Assembly: GCA_964447155.1 (NCBI GenBank)
Contig: CAYURM010000001.1
Span: forward strand, 186,001 to 250,000
DNA: 64,000 nt
Direction: 5' to 3'
Source of the DNA: SMBSF63 sp034003545
Lineage (GTDB): Bacteria > Chloroflexota > Anaerolineae > Anaerolineales > Anaerolineaceae
Below are positions 18,112-25,590 of the stretch, in pieces; position 1 is the stretch's first letter; the number at the start of each line of letters is the position of its first letter. The notes beneath the pieces were generated by a model, which saw nothing but the letters and a program-made list of their open reading frames with translations, searched no databases and was not told the DNA's origin. The position numbers and the translations under genes are program-made.

Positions 18112-19335
18112 TCACCGATAACTGTGACGAGGCTTCAAATCAAAAGTCTCATTACTTGCCAGCAATCCCCCTACCCCTGCATCAGGTAAGGCCAGCACCC
18201 CGCCGTTCTTGAAGTAAGCAAAGTCATACTCGGTCATATCCCCAGCCCGCTTGCCCGGCACGGGCATCAGGCGCGCCGTCAGGGGTTTGTCCAGCCGCAG
18301 GGAAAGAGCGGCGATATCCAGCAGGACGGGACAAATCTGTTCTGCCGTAGCATCGCCGGGCAGGGGTACCGTATCCAGCCCCGTCCCGCACACGGTGGAG
18401 AAGAGCAGCAGGTCTTTGATGCTCAGGCTGCCTTCAGCGGCGCGCTGGGCGAGAATGGCGTCTTCCAGCACCGGCAGCATGAGGCCATTGAAGCCAGCGC
18501 GCTGCCAGCCTCCCTGGTCAAGCGCATCCGCCAGCACCGCCGCAGCGGCCACACCCCCATACTGCCCAATCTGTGCCCCCAGCAGTTCCACTGCCCCACC
18601 CAGTGAGCAGCGCTCCTCCGGGAACGGTGCAGGCGAGAAATCCATGCCCTTGAAATCCACCTGGAATTGATCCGCGATCCGATTTGCTGCCCCCGCCAGG
18701 TCACTGGCGTATCCATCCAGGGCCGCCACCAATCGCTGCTGTGCTTCCTGCAATGACCCTGCCCCGCGAAAAGCCGCATCGACCACATCCGCCGCTTCAA
18801 GAGCCAGACCAAAGGCAGGTTTCCCACCAGCATGATACGCAGCGGGAAAGAATGGTGTGCAGGCAGGCACGTTGCCCAGGGTAGTAAAACGCAGGTTAGC
18901 GAAACCATCAGGAGTGATGTCAGAAGAATTCGCGATCACCTCGGCACAGGCGCGTACAGCGGCCAGATCCAACCCGCCCGGACGGCGGGCCATGACCCCG
19001 CCGAAGAAGGTGTTCTCGGTAACTTTCAACATCTCCGGGATGAGGGCATAGCTGGCAAGATCATCCGGCGCAGCCGGACCGAGGGAAAGAAAGGAAAACG
19101 CCACTTTGCTGGCAGCGGCTTCCATGCTCTGCGCATATTCCTGGGCTGCCGCGATTGTCTTCCCGGGAAGCAGTCCTGGGAAGGGGGTAGTCGCCAGGCG
19201 GGTGGTCTGCACTTCAAAACCGGCCTGCTGGAAAGCCTCGCTGGCGGTGTGCGCCAGACCAGCCATCCGGCTTATTTCAGCCGGATCACGGTTGAATTTT
19301 GGATCATAGAAACAGGTAATGGAACGAATACGCAT
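18112..19335 (-). CDS. DUF711 (UPF0210-like) family protein
   Basis: A 407-aa protein starting MRIRSITCFYDP, with the family signature STVCGTGLDTVPLPGD (about residues 314-329) and a glycine-rich C-terminus. DUF711 proteins are widespread and adopt a PFL-like fold in solved relatives, but their reaction is not established. AGAGGT lies 6 nt before the ATG. It appears to be a single-gene unit with its own terminator, and nothing nearby gives a function. Confidence 0.8.
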   Translation of the reverse strand: MRIRSITCFYDPKFNRDPAEISRMAGLAHTASEAFQQAGFEVQTTRLATTPFPGLLPGKTIAAAQEYAQSMEAAASKVAFSFLSLGPAAPDDLASYALIPEMLKVTENTFFGGVMARRPGGLDLAAVRACAEVIANSSDITPDGFANLRFTTLGNVPACTPFFPAAYHAGGKPAFGLALEAADVVDAAFRGAGSLQEAQQRLVAALDGYASDLAGAANRIADQFQVDFKGMDFSPAPFPEERCSLGGAVELLGAQIGQYGGVAAAAVLADALDQGGWQRAGFNGLMLPVLEDAILAQRAAEGSLSIKDLLLFSTVCGTGLDTVPLPGDATAEQICPVLLDIAALSLRLDKPLTARLMPVPGKRAGDMTEYDFAYFKNGGVLALPDAGVGGLLASNETFDLKPRHSYR

Positions 19336-19361
19336 GAATACCTCTGTAATTAATAATTTAT

Positions 19362-19392
19362 AGCGTGCCCTTCGACAAGCTCAGGGCACGCT
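19362..19392. repeat. REP-like intergenic hairpin
   Basis: AGCGTGCCCT (19362-19371) pairs with AGGGCACGCT (19383-19392) around TCGACAAGCTC. The core CCCTTCGACAAGCTCAGGG is a sequence type I recognise as a dispersed repeat in many bacterial genomes. It may also end transcription of the RNA methylase gene, but no T-run follows. Confidence 0.55.
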
Positions 19393-19402
19393 CCATGTCA
19401 AA

Positions 19403-20188
19403 TCATGAGCTCCTCTGTCGGACGACCTCAAACAACAGCACACTGGTCGCTGCAGCGGCGTTGAGCGATTCCATTTTTCCGGGCATGGGGATATTGACCC
19501 GGCCAGCAGCCAGCCGGTGCGCCTGATCCCCTGCCCCATCGGCTTCTCCGCCAACGATGATCCCCACCGGGCTGCGCCAATTCAGAGACCAGCAATCCTT
19601 TTCTCCCCCGGCATCAGCCAGATAAAAGGGAATCCCATGCAGCTCACCGAATTCATGGGCAGCGTGAAGCTGTTCCCAGGTCATTTCGATCACCGGCAAA
19701 CGGAAATGAGCCCCCATCCCGGAGCGCACCACCTTGGGCGCAAAGGCATCCGTCGTCCCGGGCGTCAGGATCACCGCCTGCACACCCGCCGCAGCAGCGG
19801 TACGCAGGATCGTACCAAGATTACCGGGGTCGCGCACCTGATCGGCCACGAGGACAAAATCAAGCTTGCCTGGCAGGGGCAAATTCCGCAGGGGCAGGAC
19901 AGCCAGAATCCCTTGCGGGCTGCGTGTCCCGGCCATGCTTTCCATCAGATGCGGGGCAACTTCTTCCACATCAACCCCCTGATCGGTAAAACCTGCCAAC
20001 AGTTCATGCCCGCGTTCGGACAGTTGATCACTGAACAGGACAAACTGCGGCATCCAGTGAGAGACAAGGGCTTCTTCCGTCAGGCGAACCCCTTCAATCA
20101 CAAAAGCCTGATTTTGTTGGCGTTCCTTGCGTCTGCCCATCAGGACACGCACCAGACGCACTTTACTATTCTGGGTGGAAGTGATCAT
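19403..20188 (-). CDS. SpoU/TrmH-family RNA 2'-O-methyltransferase
   Basis: A 261-aa SPOUT methylase using S-adenosylmethionine on rRNA or tRNA. It has an N-terminal substrate-binding domain (FVIEGVRLTEEAL) and the three SpoU motifs: VADQVRDPGNLGTILRTA, VVRSGMGAHFRLP and NIPMPGKMESLNAAAATSVL. The upstream in-frame start would be TTG. The ATG at 20188 overlaps the TGA of the macro-domain gene (ATGA), which suggests translational coupling, so it is chosen. The exact RNA target is unknown. Confidence 0.9.
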   Translation of the reverse strand: MITSTQNSKVRLVRVLMGRRKERQQNQAFVIEGVRLTEEALVSHWMPQFVLFSDQLSERGHELLAGFTDQGVDVEEVAPHLMESMAGTRSPQGILAVLPLRNLPLPGKLDFVLVADQVRDPGNLGTILRTAAAAGVQAVILTPGTTDAFAPKVVRSGMGAHFRLPVIEMTWEQLHAAHEFGELHGIPFYLADAGGEKDCWSLNWRSPVGIIVGGEADGAGDQAHRLAAGRVNIPMPGKMESLNAAAATSVLLFEVVRQRSS

Positions 20189-20754
20189 GATTTTTGCTGC
20201 CAATCTGTGAATGCTGACAAGAAAATTGCCAGGGCAGGTTGATCGTAAAGGGTCAGGCGCACCTGACGCAAAATGCTTTGTGGATGCTCCTGATAATACC
20301 CCGCAATGGTATCAAAAAAGATACGTGCAGCAAGCCCTTTGGGAAAACCAAAAATACCGGTGGAGATCGCGGGGAGGGCAATACTGGTCAGGTTAAGTTC
20401 TTCTGCACGTTCAAGACTGCCGCGGACAGCAGCCGCCAGTTTTGTCTCTTCGCCGCCTGCACCCCATACAGGGCCAACGGCATGGATCACGACCTTGCAA
20501 GGGAGCATGCCCGCGCCGGTGAAAGCAGGTTTCTCGTGAGTGACCAACCCATGCTCCCGCACCCAGGCATCAGATTCGCGTTGAATACCCGGACCACCCT
20601 TGCGAGAAATGATACCGGCCACTCCTCCGCCATGAGCCAGCCGTTCATTGGCAGCATTCACAATCGCATCCACTGTCTCAACAGTAATATCACCGTGGAC
20701 AATTTCGAGACGCTGCCCTTCAGGGAAAATGTGGGTTTGCTTGATTTCATTCAT
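20185..20754 (-). CDS. macro-domain protein, O-acetyl-ADP-ribose deacetylase-like
   Basis: A 189-aa MacroD/YmdB-type protein that should bind ADP-ribose and remove it from proteins or from O-acetyl-ADP-ribose. Visible motifs are GDIT (about 20-23), NAANERLAHGGGVAG (about 33-47) for the distal ribose, and PAISTGIFGFP (about 126-136) for the phosphates. It is the first gene of a two-gene unit; its TGA overlaps the ATG of the RNA methylase by the ATGA sequence. Confidence 0.92.
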   Translation of the reverse strand: MNEIKQTHIFPEGQRLEIVHGDITVETVDAIVNAANERLAHGGGVAGIISRKGGPGIQRESDAWVREHGLVTHEKPAFTGAGMLPCKVVIHAVGPVWGAGGEETKLAAAVRGSLERAEELNLTSIALPAISTGIFGFPKGLAARIFFDTIAGYYQEHPQSILRQVRLTLYDQPALAIFLSAFTDWQQKS

Positions 20755-20929
20755 GGTTGGCTTTCATTTTAACACCATTCAAGAATAGGGATCAGTCAAT
20801 CAGTCCCTCAGGAATATACTCCTGAAAGAAAATCAGGCAGATGGAATATGGAAAACGAAATATTCGTACCCTTGCGAAATGATTTTTTATCTACCAGCGT
20901 GAAGAATGATCAGGTCCGCGTTAAATCAT

Positions 20930-20955
20930 AACGGGATGGCCGAGACCATCCCGTT
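20930..20955 (-). terminator. hairpin after rplT
   Basis: A perfect 10-bp stem, AACGGGATGG (20930-20939) with CCATCCCGTT (20946-20955), lies 20 nt past the rplT stop. The following minus-strand sequence (ATGATTTAAC) is not a strong T-run, so termination here is likely but not certain. Confidence 0.6.
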
Positions 20956-20974
20956 GTTGTAAATACACTTTGGT

Positions 20975-21328
20975 TTAGAGGGCCTTTTTGGCAGTTTCGA
21001 CAACTACCGTGAAGGCTTGAGGATCACGTACTGCCAGATCGGCCAGCATCTTGCGATTAAGCTGAATGTCAGCCGTCCTCATTGCGTGGATGAACTTGCT
21101 GTAAGTCATCCCGTTCAACCGTGCAGCCGCATTGATGCGGGTGATCCACAACCGGCGCAGGTCGCGTTTACGAGTGCGGCGATCGCGGTAAGCATACCAC
21201 AGGCTCTTTAACATCGCCTCATTGGCACGTTTGAACAATTTCGACCGCGAGCCATACTGGCCCTTGGTGATCTTTAATACTTTTTTATGGCGCTGATGGG
21301 CTGACGGCCCACCTTTTACTCTAGCCAT
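20975..21328 (-). CDS. rplT: 50S ribosomal protein L20
   Basis: 117 aa, the standard length. It has the L20 pattern MARVKGGPSAHQRHKKVLK followed by GSRSKLF and RLWITRINAAAR. It binds 23S rRNA early in large-subunit assembly, and in other bacteria it represses its own operon. It is the last gene of infC-rpmI-rplT. Confidence 0.97.
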   Translation of the reverse strand: MARVKGGPSAHQRHKKVLKITKGQYGSRSKLFKRANEAMLKSLWYAYRDRRTRKRDLRRLWITRINAAARLNGMTYSKFIHAMRTADIQLNRKMLADLAVRDPQAFTVVVETAKKAL

Positions 21329-21421
21329 GATAACTCCTTTGCGTACCCCTGGGCGCCGGTGGTGTTACCACCCGTTCGTACACCCAACAGCCGCACTAAA
21401 AATGGATACGTTTTGAACCGG

Positions 21422-21658
21422 CTATCGGTTCTTTTTCATGTACGGTGCAAGCCGGCCAATACGCTTGATGACTTTGCTGCCCTGTACAGGCACCATCTCT
21501 GTGAACAGAGCTTTGGCGCGCTTGGAACGGCGTCGGCGCAAATGGCTTTGGCCGCCCTTCGTGCGTACTACTTTGCCAGACCCGGTCATGCGAAACCGCT
21601 TGGATGTAGCTTTATGGGTCTTCAGCTTGTATTTTCCTGCTTTTTGCTTCTGTGGCAC
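21422..21658 (-). CDS. rpmI: 50S ribosomal protein L35 (GTG start)
   Basis: A 78-aa protein containing the L35 signature KTHKATSKRFRMTGSGKV and a basic C-terminus RIGRLAPYMKK. The start is GTG at 21658, because AGGAGG lies 6 nt upstream and there is no ATG between that point and the conserved KTHKA. This gives a 13-residue N-terminal extension (VPQKQKAGKYKLK) compared with typical L35 (about 65 aa). It lies between infC and rplT, the classic order. Confidence 0.92.
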   Translation of the reverse strand: MPQKQKAGKYKLKTHKATSKRFRMTGSGKVVRTKGGQSHLRRRRSKRAKALFTEMVPVQGSKVIKRIGRLAPYMKKNR

Positions 21659-21784
21659 TGTGAACCTCCTCTTTACAAAGCTTTGCGGCTTGCTTAAAAG
21701 CCGCATTACAAACAATATTTTTCCTTCAGTGGAGCAGTATTGTACCAGAATCTTCCGTTTGGGTAAATCGCCGCCCAGGAATTA

Positions 21785-22306
21785 TTATTTCTTTTCTTTC
21801 TTCGGCGCCAGCATCATCGTCATCACACGCCCTTCCATATTGGGCATCTGCTCAACAACGGATACTTCTTCCAATTCCTGTGCAATTTCTTTCAAATCTT
21901 CCAGGGCCAATTCGGGGTAAGTGATCTCACGTCCACGGAAGCGGATCGTAACCTTCACCTTCATCCCGTCTTCGAGCCACCGTCGGGCATCTCTTGTTTT
22001 GAAAGAACGATGATGTTCATTGGTCTTGGGGCGTAAGCGGATCTCTTTAATCTCCACTTTCACCTGCGCCTTGCGTGCTTCGCGTTCTTTTTTGGTGCGT
22101 TCATACAGGAACTTGCCAAAATCCATCACGCGGCAAACAGGCGGGCTTGAGTTTGGAGCAACCTCAACCAGGTCCAATTCAGCCTCTTCAGCCATTTTTA
22201 GTGCCTCTCTGATCGAAACAACCCCGACATTCTCGCCGTCAGCACCGATCAAACGCACCTCTTTTTCCCGGATCATCTCATTGATACGAAACTCTGGTGT
22301 ACTAAT
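21785..22306 (-). CDS. infC: translation initiation factor IF-3 (ATT start)
   Basis: IF-3 binds the 30S subunit and checks start codons. The first ATG (22276) would give 163 aa, but the reading continues upstream with ISTPEFRINE, and RINEMI is the conserved IF-3 N-terminus. The only suitable start is ATT at 22306, 6 nt after AGGAGAGGAG, giving 173 aa. A rare AUU start is the known self-control device of infC in E. coli, where IF-3 itself rejects non-standard starts. The domains are N (EVRLIGADGENVG), linker (FLYERTKKERE) and C (KTNEHHRSFKTRDARRWLED). Confidence 0.93.
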   Translation of the reverse strand: MSTPEFRINEMIREKEVRLIGADGENVGVVSIREALKMAEEAELDLVEVAPNSSPPVCRVMDFGKFLYERTKKEREARKAQVKVEIKEIRLRPKTNEHHRSFKTRDARRWLEDGMKVKVTIRFRGREITYPELALEDLKEIAQELEEVSVVEQMPNMEGRVMTMMLAPKKEKK

Positions 22307-22332
22307 AGTATTCTCCTCTCCTACCTGAATTC

Positions 22333-22360
22333 AAAAAGCAGTCCGCCAATTAACGGACTT
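22333..22360 (-). terminator. terminator or attenuator upstream of infC
   Basis: On the minus strand AGTCCG, TTAATTGG, CGGACT is followed by GCTTTTTG, a short stem with a T-run. It lies between thrS and infC, 27 nt before the infC start codon, so it may end thrS transcripts or act as an attenuator for the ribosomal operon. The stem is only 6 bp. Confidence 0.45.
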
Positions 22361-22480
22361 TAAGCGATAAAAAATATACCACATCTTAAGAAAACCCGCA
22401 ACGTGCAGGCATGTTTTTCAGTGAAATATCACCAGGCAGCACCAATCGATCCGAGCCTCTCCGCACCAAATCACCCCTTG

Positions 22481-22527
22481 CCTCCCCCATTTTTGAAAAG
22501 ATAAAATGGGGGAGGTTGGAGGGGGTG
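22481..22527. repeat. hairpin repeat, CCTCCCC family, copy 1
   Basis: CCTCCCCCATTTT (22481-22493) pairs perfectly with AAAATGGGGGAGG (22503-22515). It is followed by TTGGAGGGGGTG. A second copy with a changed loop lies at 24962-25008 and shares the pattern GGGGGAGGTTrGG-GGGGGTG. It lies directly behind the thrS stop. Confidence 0.7.
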
Positions 22528-22530
22528 CTT

Positions 22531-24318
22531 CTACACGTGGCCCGCAATCTCCTGCTTCGCACGGGCAATAAAGTCATCTACGGGCATCGCCCCGGGATTG
22601 TCGCCAGAGCGCAGGCGCAAAGCCACCTGACCGCTTTCCTCTTCCTCATCACCAACAACCAGCATATAGGGGATTTTCTGCTTTTGCGCATCGCGGATCT
22701 TGGCATTCATGCGTTCACTGCGGTCATCCACTCTGGCGCGGATGCCGGCGGCCTTGAGCTGCTTCGCCACTTCATGGCAATAATCCAGATGGCGGTCGGC
22801 AATCGGCACCAGCACGGCCTGCATCGGCGAAATCCACACCGGGAAAGCCCCGCCGTAATGCTCGATCAACACGCCAAAGAAACGCTCCAGGCTGCCCAGC
22901 AGGGCGCGGTGGATCATATACGGGCGGTGATCCCGCCCGTCTTCGCCGACGTAGGTCAGGTCAAAGCGCTCCGGCAGGTTGAAGTCGAACTGGATCGTTG
23001 ACAACTGCCATTCGCGGCCGATAGCATCCTTGATCTTCAAGTCAATCTTGGGGCCGTAGAATGCGCCGCCGCCGTCATCGATATCATAGGCGATCTCGGC
23101 ACGTTCCAGCGCAGCCTGCAAAGCGGCCTCGGCATCCCTCCACATCTCCGGCTCACCCACCGACTTCTCAGGCATCGTACTCAGGTAAGCCTTGAACTCG
23201 TTGAAGCCAAAGGAGCGCAGAATATGCAGACAGAAATTCAGCACAAAGTCGATCTCTTCCGGCATCTGGTCGGGGCGGCAGAAATGATGGGCATCATCCT
23301 GGGTAAACCCGCGTACCCGCAGCAGACCGTGCAGCACGCCGCTGCGTTCGTAGCGGTAGACCGTGCCCATTTCTGCGTAGCGGATCGGCAGCTCGCGGTA
23401 GGAATGCTTCTGGTCTTTGTAAATGTCCAAATGGAAGGGACAGTTCATCGGCTTGATGTAATAATCCTGTTCCTCCACCTTGATCGGGGCATACATGTTT
23501 TCGCTGTAGAATCCCAGGTGACCGCTCGTCTCCCACAACTCGGCGCGGCCGATATGCGGCGTGACCACGAAGTCATACCCCGCCTTCTCGTGCTCATCCT
23601 CATGGAAGCGGATGATCTCGCGGCGCATCATTGCCCCGTTGGGATGCCACAGGATCAGCCCCTGACCGACCTCTTCCGAGATGGAATACAGGTCAAGCTC
23701 TTTGCCCAGGCGGCGGTGATCGCGTTTGCGGGCTTCTTCCAGGCGTGTTAAATACTCTTGCAGCTCTTCGGGCTTTTCCCAGGCTGTGCCATAAATACGC
23801 TGCAGCATGGGCTTGTTTTCGTCGCCGCGCCAGTACGCACCGGCCACCTTCATCAACTTGACCGCTTTAGGGTTGATCTGCTTGGTGCTTTCCACATGCG
23901 GGCCGCGGCACAGGTCGGTGAATTTTTCGACCGTGTAGGTCGAAATCTCGACCTTGCCTTCCAGCGGTTCGCCGTATTCGTCGAAACCGCCCTGGTCAAG
24001 ACCATCGATCAGTTCCTGCTTGAAGACCTGCCCTTTGAACAGCTCGCGGGCCTCATCCGCAGACAGCACCTGACGCTTGAACTCGTGCTGACCGCTGATC
24101 AACTTCTTCATGCGCTTCTCGATCGCCTTCAGGTCCTCCGGCGTCAGGGGACGGGGCAGATCGAAATCATAGTAAAATCCGTCCGCGATGGGCGGGCCGA
24201 TGGCGATCTGCGCCTCGGGGAACATCTCCAGCACAGCCTCGGCCATGATGTGCGCCGTGGAATGCCGGATGCGGTACAGTTGTGAATCTTCGTACTTTTC
24301 TTTCATTTGTTCAGCCAT
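22531..24318 (-). CDS. thrS: threonyl-tRNA synthetase lacking the TGS domain
   Basis: A 595-aa class II synthetase charging tRNA-Thr. It opens almost directly with the editing domain (RIRHSTAHIMAEAV), so the usual N-terminal TGS domain of about 60 aa is absent. The catalytic core shows MNCPFH (zinc Cys), RYAEMGTVYRYERSG (motif 2) and YGGAFPVWISPMQ (motif 3 side). The C-terminal anticodon-binding domain ends the protein. The ATG at 24318 has TGGAGG 6 nt upstream; the upstream in-frame Met is less good. Transcription is controlled by the T-box at 24491-24750. Confidence 0.95.
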   Translation of the reverse strand: MAEQMKEKYEDSQLYRIRHSTAHIMAEAVLEMFPEAQIAIGPPIADGFYYDFDLPRPLTPEDLKAIEKRMKKLISGQHEFKRQVLSADEARELFKGQVFKQELIDGLDQGGFDEYGEPLEGKVEISTYTVEKFTDLCRGPHVESTKQINPKAVKLMKVAGAYWRGDENKPMLQRIYGTAWEKPEELQEYLTRLEEARKRDHRRLGKELDLYSISEEVGQGLILWHPNGAMMRREIIRFHEDEHEKAGYDFVVTPHIGRAELWETSGHLGFYSENMYAPIKVEEQDYYIKPMNCPFHLDIYKDQKHSYRELPIRYAEMGTVYRYERSGVLHGLLRVRGFTQDDAHHFCRPDQMPEEIDFVLNFCLHILRSFGFNEFKAYLSTMPEKSVGEPEMWRDAEAALQAALERAEIAYDIDDGGGAFYGPKIDLKIKDAIGREWQLSTIQFDFNLPERFDLTYVGEDGRDHRPYMIHRALLGSLERFFGVLIEHYGGAFPVWISPMQAVLVPIADRHLDYCHEVAKQLKAAGIRARVDDRSERMNAKIRDAQKQKIPYMLVVGDEEEESGQVALRLRSGDNPGAMPVDDFIARAKQEIAGHV

Positions 24319-24358
24319 GCCAAACCTCCAGGATCCGGCCTGATTTGAAGCAAACCCC

Positions 24359-24430
24359 ATTGTAGTAACCCTTCGGTCAGTCGTTATCCTCGCATAAACA
24401 GGCGATGACGAATAAATTCGTCACTACAAT
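24359..24430. repeat. ATTGTAGT palindromic repeat inside the thrS leader
   Basis: The ends ATTGTAGTAAC (24359-24369) and CACTACAAT (24422-24430) are inverted copies around about 50 bp. Related elements lie at 34134-34192, 61730-61791 and, as a half, 62780-62805. This copy sits between the T-box terminator and the thrS start codon, so it is transcribed as part of the thrS leader. Confidence 0.6.
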
Positions 24431-24490
24431 TTGGCAAGTTTTCTTCAAAGACAGGCCCTAAAAAAATAAAGCTCCTATCCTGCGGGTGCT

Positions 24491-24750
24491 CTTTAAAAAC
24501 AAAACACCCGCCCATATTGGGGCGAGAGTTCAATCACGCGGTTCCACCCAATTTGACCTGATCGCAGGTCATCTCTGGCAGCCGATAACGAGGCCAACCG
24601 TTCACCATACTTGGGCATACACCCTTTCCGGATCTGGCTCACAGGGGGTTTTCGCTGTCTTCGCCTGGAGGAAACTTTCAGCCGGTGGTTTCCTCTCTCT
24701 GTCAGGGTTCTTCAGTTACTCGTCCTGCTCAACACCATGTATTGCAATTA
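24491..24750 (-). promoter_or_regulatory. T-box leader controlling thrS
   Basis: The minus strand at 24550-24538 reads GGGTGGAACCGCG, the T-box antiterminator core that binds the CCA end of uncharged tRNA. Downstream is the intrinsic terminator: ACTCTCGCCC, loop, GGGCGGGTGT, then TTTTGTTTTT (24529-24491). Upstream the AGAGAG stretch and GGCTGAAAG fit the distal part of stem I. A possible specifier codon ACC (Thr) is at 24649-24647 within GAAAACCCCC. When tRNA-Thr is uncharged the terminator should be prevented and thrS expressed. The antiterminator and terminator are clear; the specifier is tentative. Confidence 0.88.
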
Positions 24751-24756
24751 GGATGG

Positions 24757-24785
24757 ATTATACCCACTTTGAGGGGGCTTGGCAA
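24757..24785 (-). promoter_or_regulatory. thrS promoter
   Basis: On the minus strand TTGCCA (24785-24780) and TATAAT (24762-24757) are spaced by exactly 17 nt. Transcription should begin near 24750 and run through the T-box. Confidence 0.8.
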
Positions 24786-25170
24786 GAGGGAAATGGACAA
24801 GGAATCAGGCGATCAGTCAATTAGGGATCAGGAAAAAAGATATCCTTACCCGAAGATTGTTTCCCAAAACCAGATTGATCTTCCAGCAGTGGGCAGATAT
24901 GTCTCTATAAAACATTTCCCCGCATCTTTACAATCCCCACCGCAAACAAATTCATCATATGCCTCCCCTAAAAATGCAGTTTTTTTGGGGGAGGTTAGGC
25001 GGGGGTGGGGTAGCTGCACGATCATCCCCGCCCCCCTGCTGGCCGCGTTTTCCCTTTCACACTCTCCGATAAACCAGGATTTTGAAAATCCTGTACCAGA
25101 GTAAACGAATTTCGAACCCTTCTCATGGAAACCCTCGGCCGCTAAAAAAATCGAGGCCGTCCCAAAAGTG
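24786..25170. other. non-coding region with hairpin repeat, CCTCCCC family, copy 2
   Basis: No gene is supported here. The region carries the second CCTCCCC-family hairpin (24962-24974 with 24982-24994, one G-T pair, then GGGGGTGGGG) and a small stem CAGGATTT/AAATCCTG near 25075-25093. Towards the right end the sequence passes into the tRNA-fragment repeats. Confidence 0.5.
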
Positions 25171-25448
25171 CGGTACAGGACTCGAATAACATCCCTCGAT
25201 GGGGCCTGCGGCCTTATGATTNNNNNNNNNNNNNNNNNNNNNNNNNNNNNNNNNNNNNNNNNNNNNNNNNNNNNNNNNNNNNNNNNNNNNNNNNNNNNNN
25301 NNNNNNNNNNNNNNNNNNNNNAAAAACATTAGTCTCGGGTGTTATCCCGAGACCTGTGGGCGGTATAGGACTCGAATACCACCCCCTCAATGGGGGCCTG
25401 CGGCCTTATGATTAAAAACATTAGTCTCGGGTGTTATCCCGAGACCTG
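25171..25448 (-). repeat. tandem tRNA-Val 3'-end fragments with terminators, around a scaffold gap
   Basis: After the gap a 92-bp unit repeats (starts 25322 and 25414). Each unit carries the hairpin GTCTCGGG-TGTTAT-CCCGAGAC (25332-25353 and 25424-25445) and then the 3' part of tRNA-Val, TTCGAGTCCTATACCGCCCA on the minus strand. The second unit continues into the intact tRNA. The first breaks off after the T-loop and continues into GGGGGTGGT, CCCCC and CCTGCGGCCTTATGATT. Before the gap a diverged unit (25171-25221) has the same T-loop piece and the same end GGCCTGCGGCCTTATGATT. The fragments lack the D and anticodon arms and are not functional tRNAs. The hairpin next to the real tRNA, followed by TTTTT, is probably its terminator. 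Confidence 0.75.
25222..25321. other. scaffold gap (100 N)
   Basis: Exactly 100 undetermined bases, a standard scaffolding filler, so the true length is unknown. It lies inside the tRNA-fragment repeat, which is likely why assembly failed here. Confidence 0.98.
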
Positions 25449-25522
25449 TGGGCGGTATAGGACTCGAACCTACGACCTTTGCGATGTCAACGCAACGCTC
25501 TAACCAGCTGAGCTAACCGCCC
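25449..25522 (-). tRNA. tRNA-Val (anticodon GAC)
   Basis: A 74-nt cloverleaf on the minus strand. The acceptor GGGCGGT pairs with ACCGCCC and the discriminator is A. The D-arm AGCTCAGCTGGTTAGAGC is normal. The anticodon stem TTGCG/CGCAA holds the loop TTGACAT, giving anticodon GAC for valine GUC/GUU codons. The T-loop is TTCGAGT. CCA is not encoded. Confidence 0.96.
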
Positions 25523-25590
25523 AATCCAATGCGACCGAAATTATAACCGTTCCCCCAATATTTGACAATAGTAACGCCCAAATTTGGTAT

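Noticed and set aside
25123..25329. Open frame reading through the N stretch
   Set aside because: It is an artefact of undetermined bases and tRNA-fragment repeats.
25171..25445. Possible CRISPR or integron attC array at the scaffold gap
   Set aside because: The repeated piece is recognisably the 3' end of tRNA-Val with its terminator, and there are no cas or integrase genes in the window.
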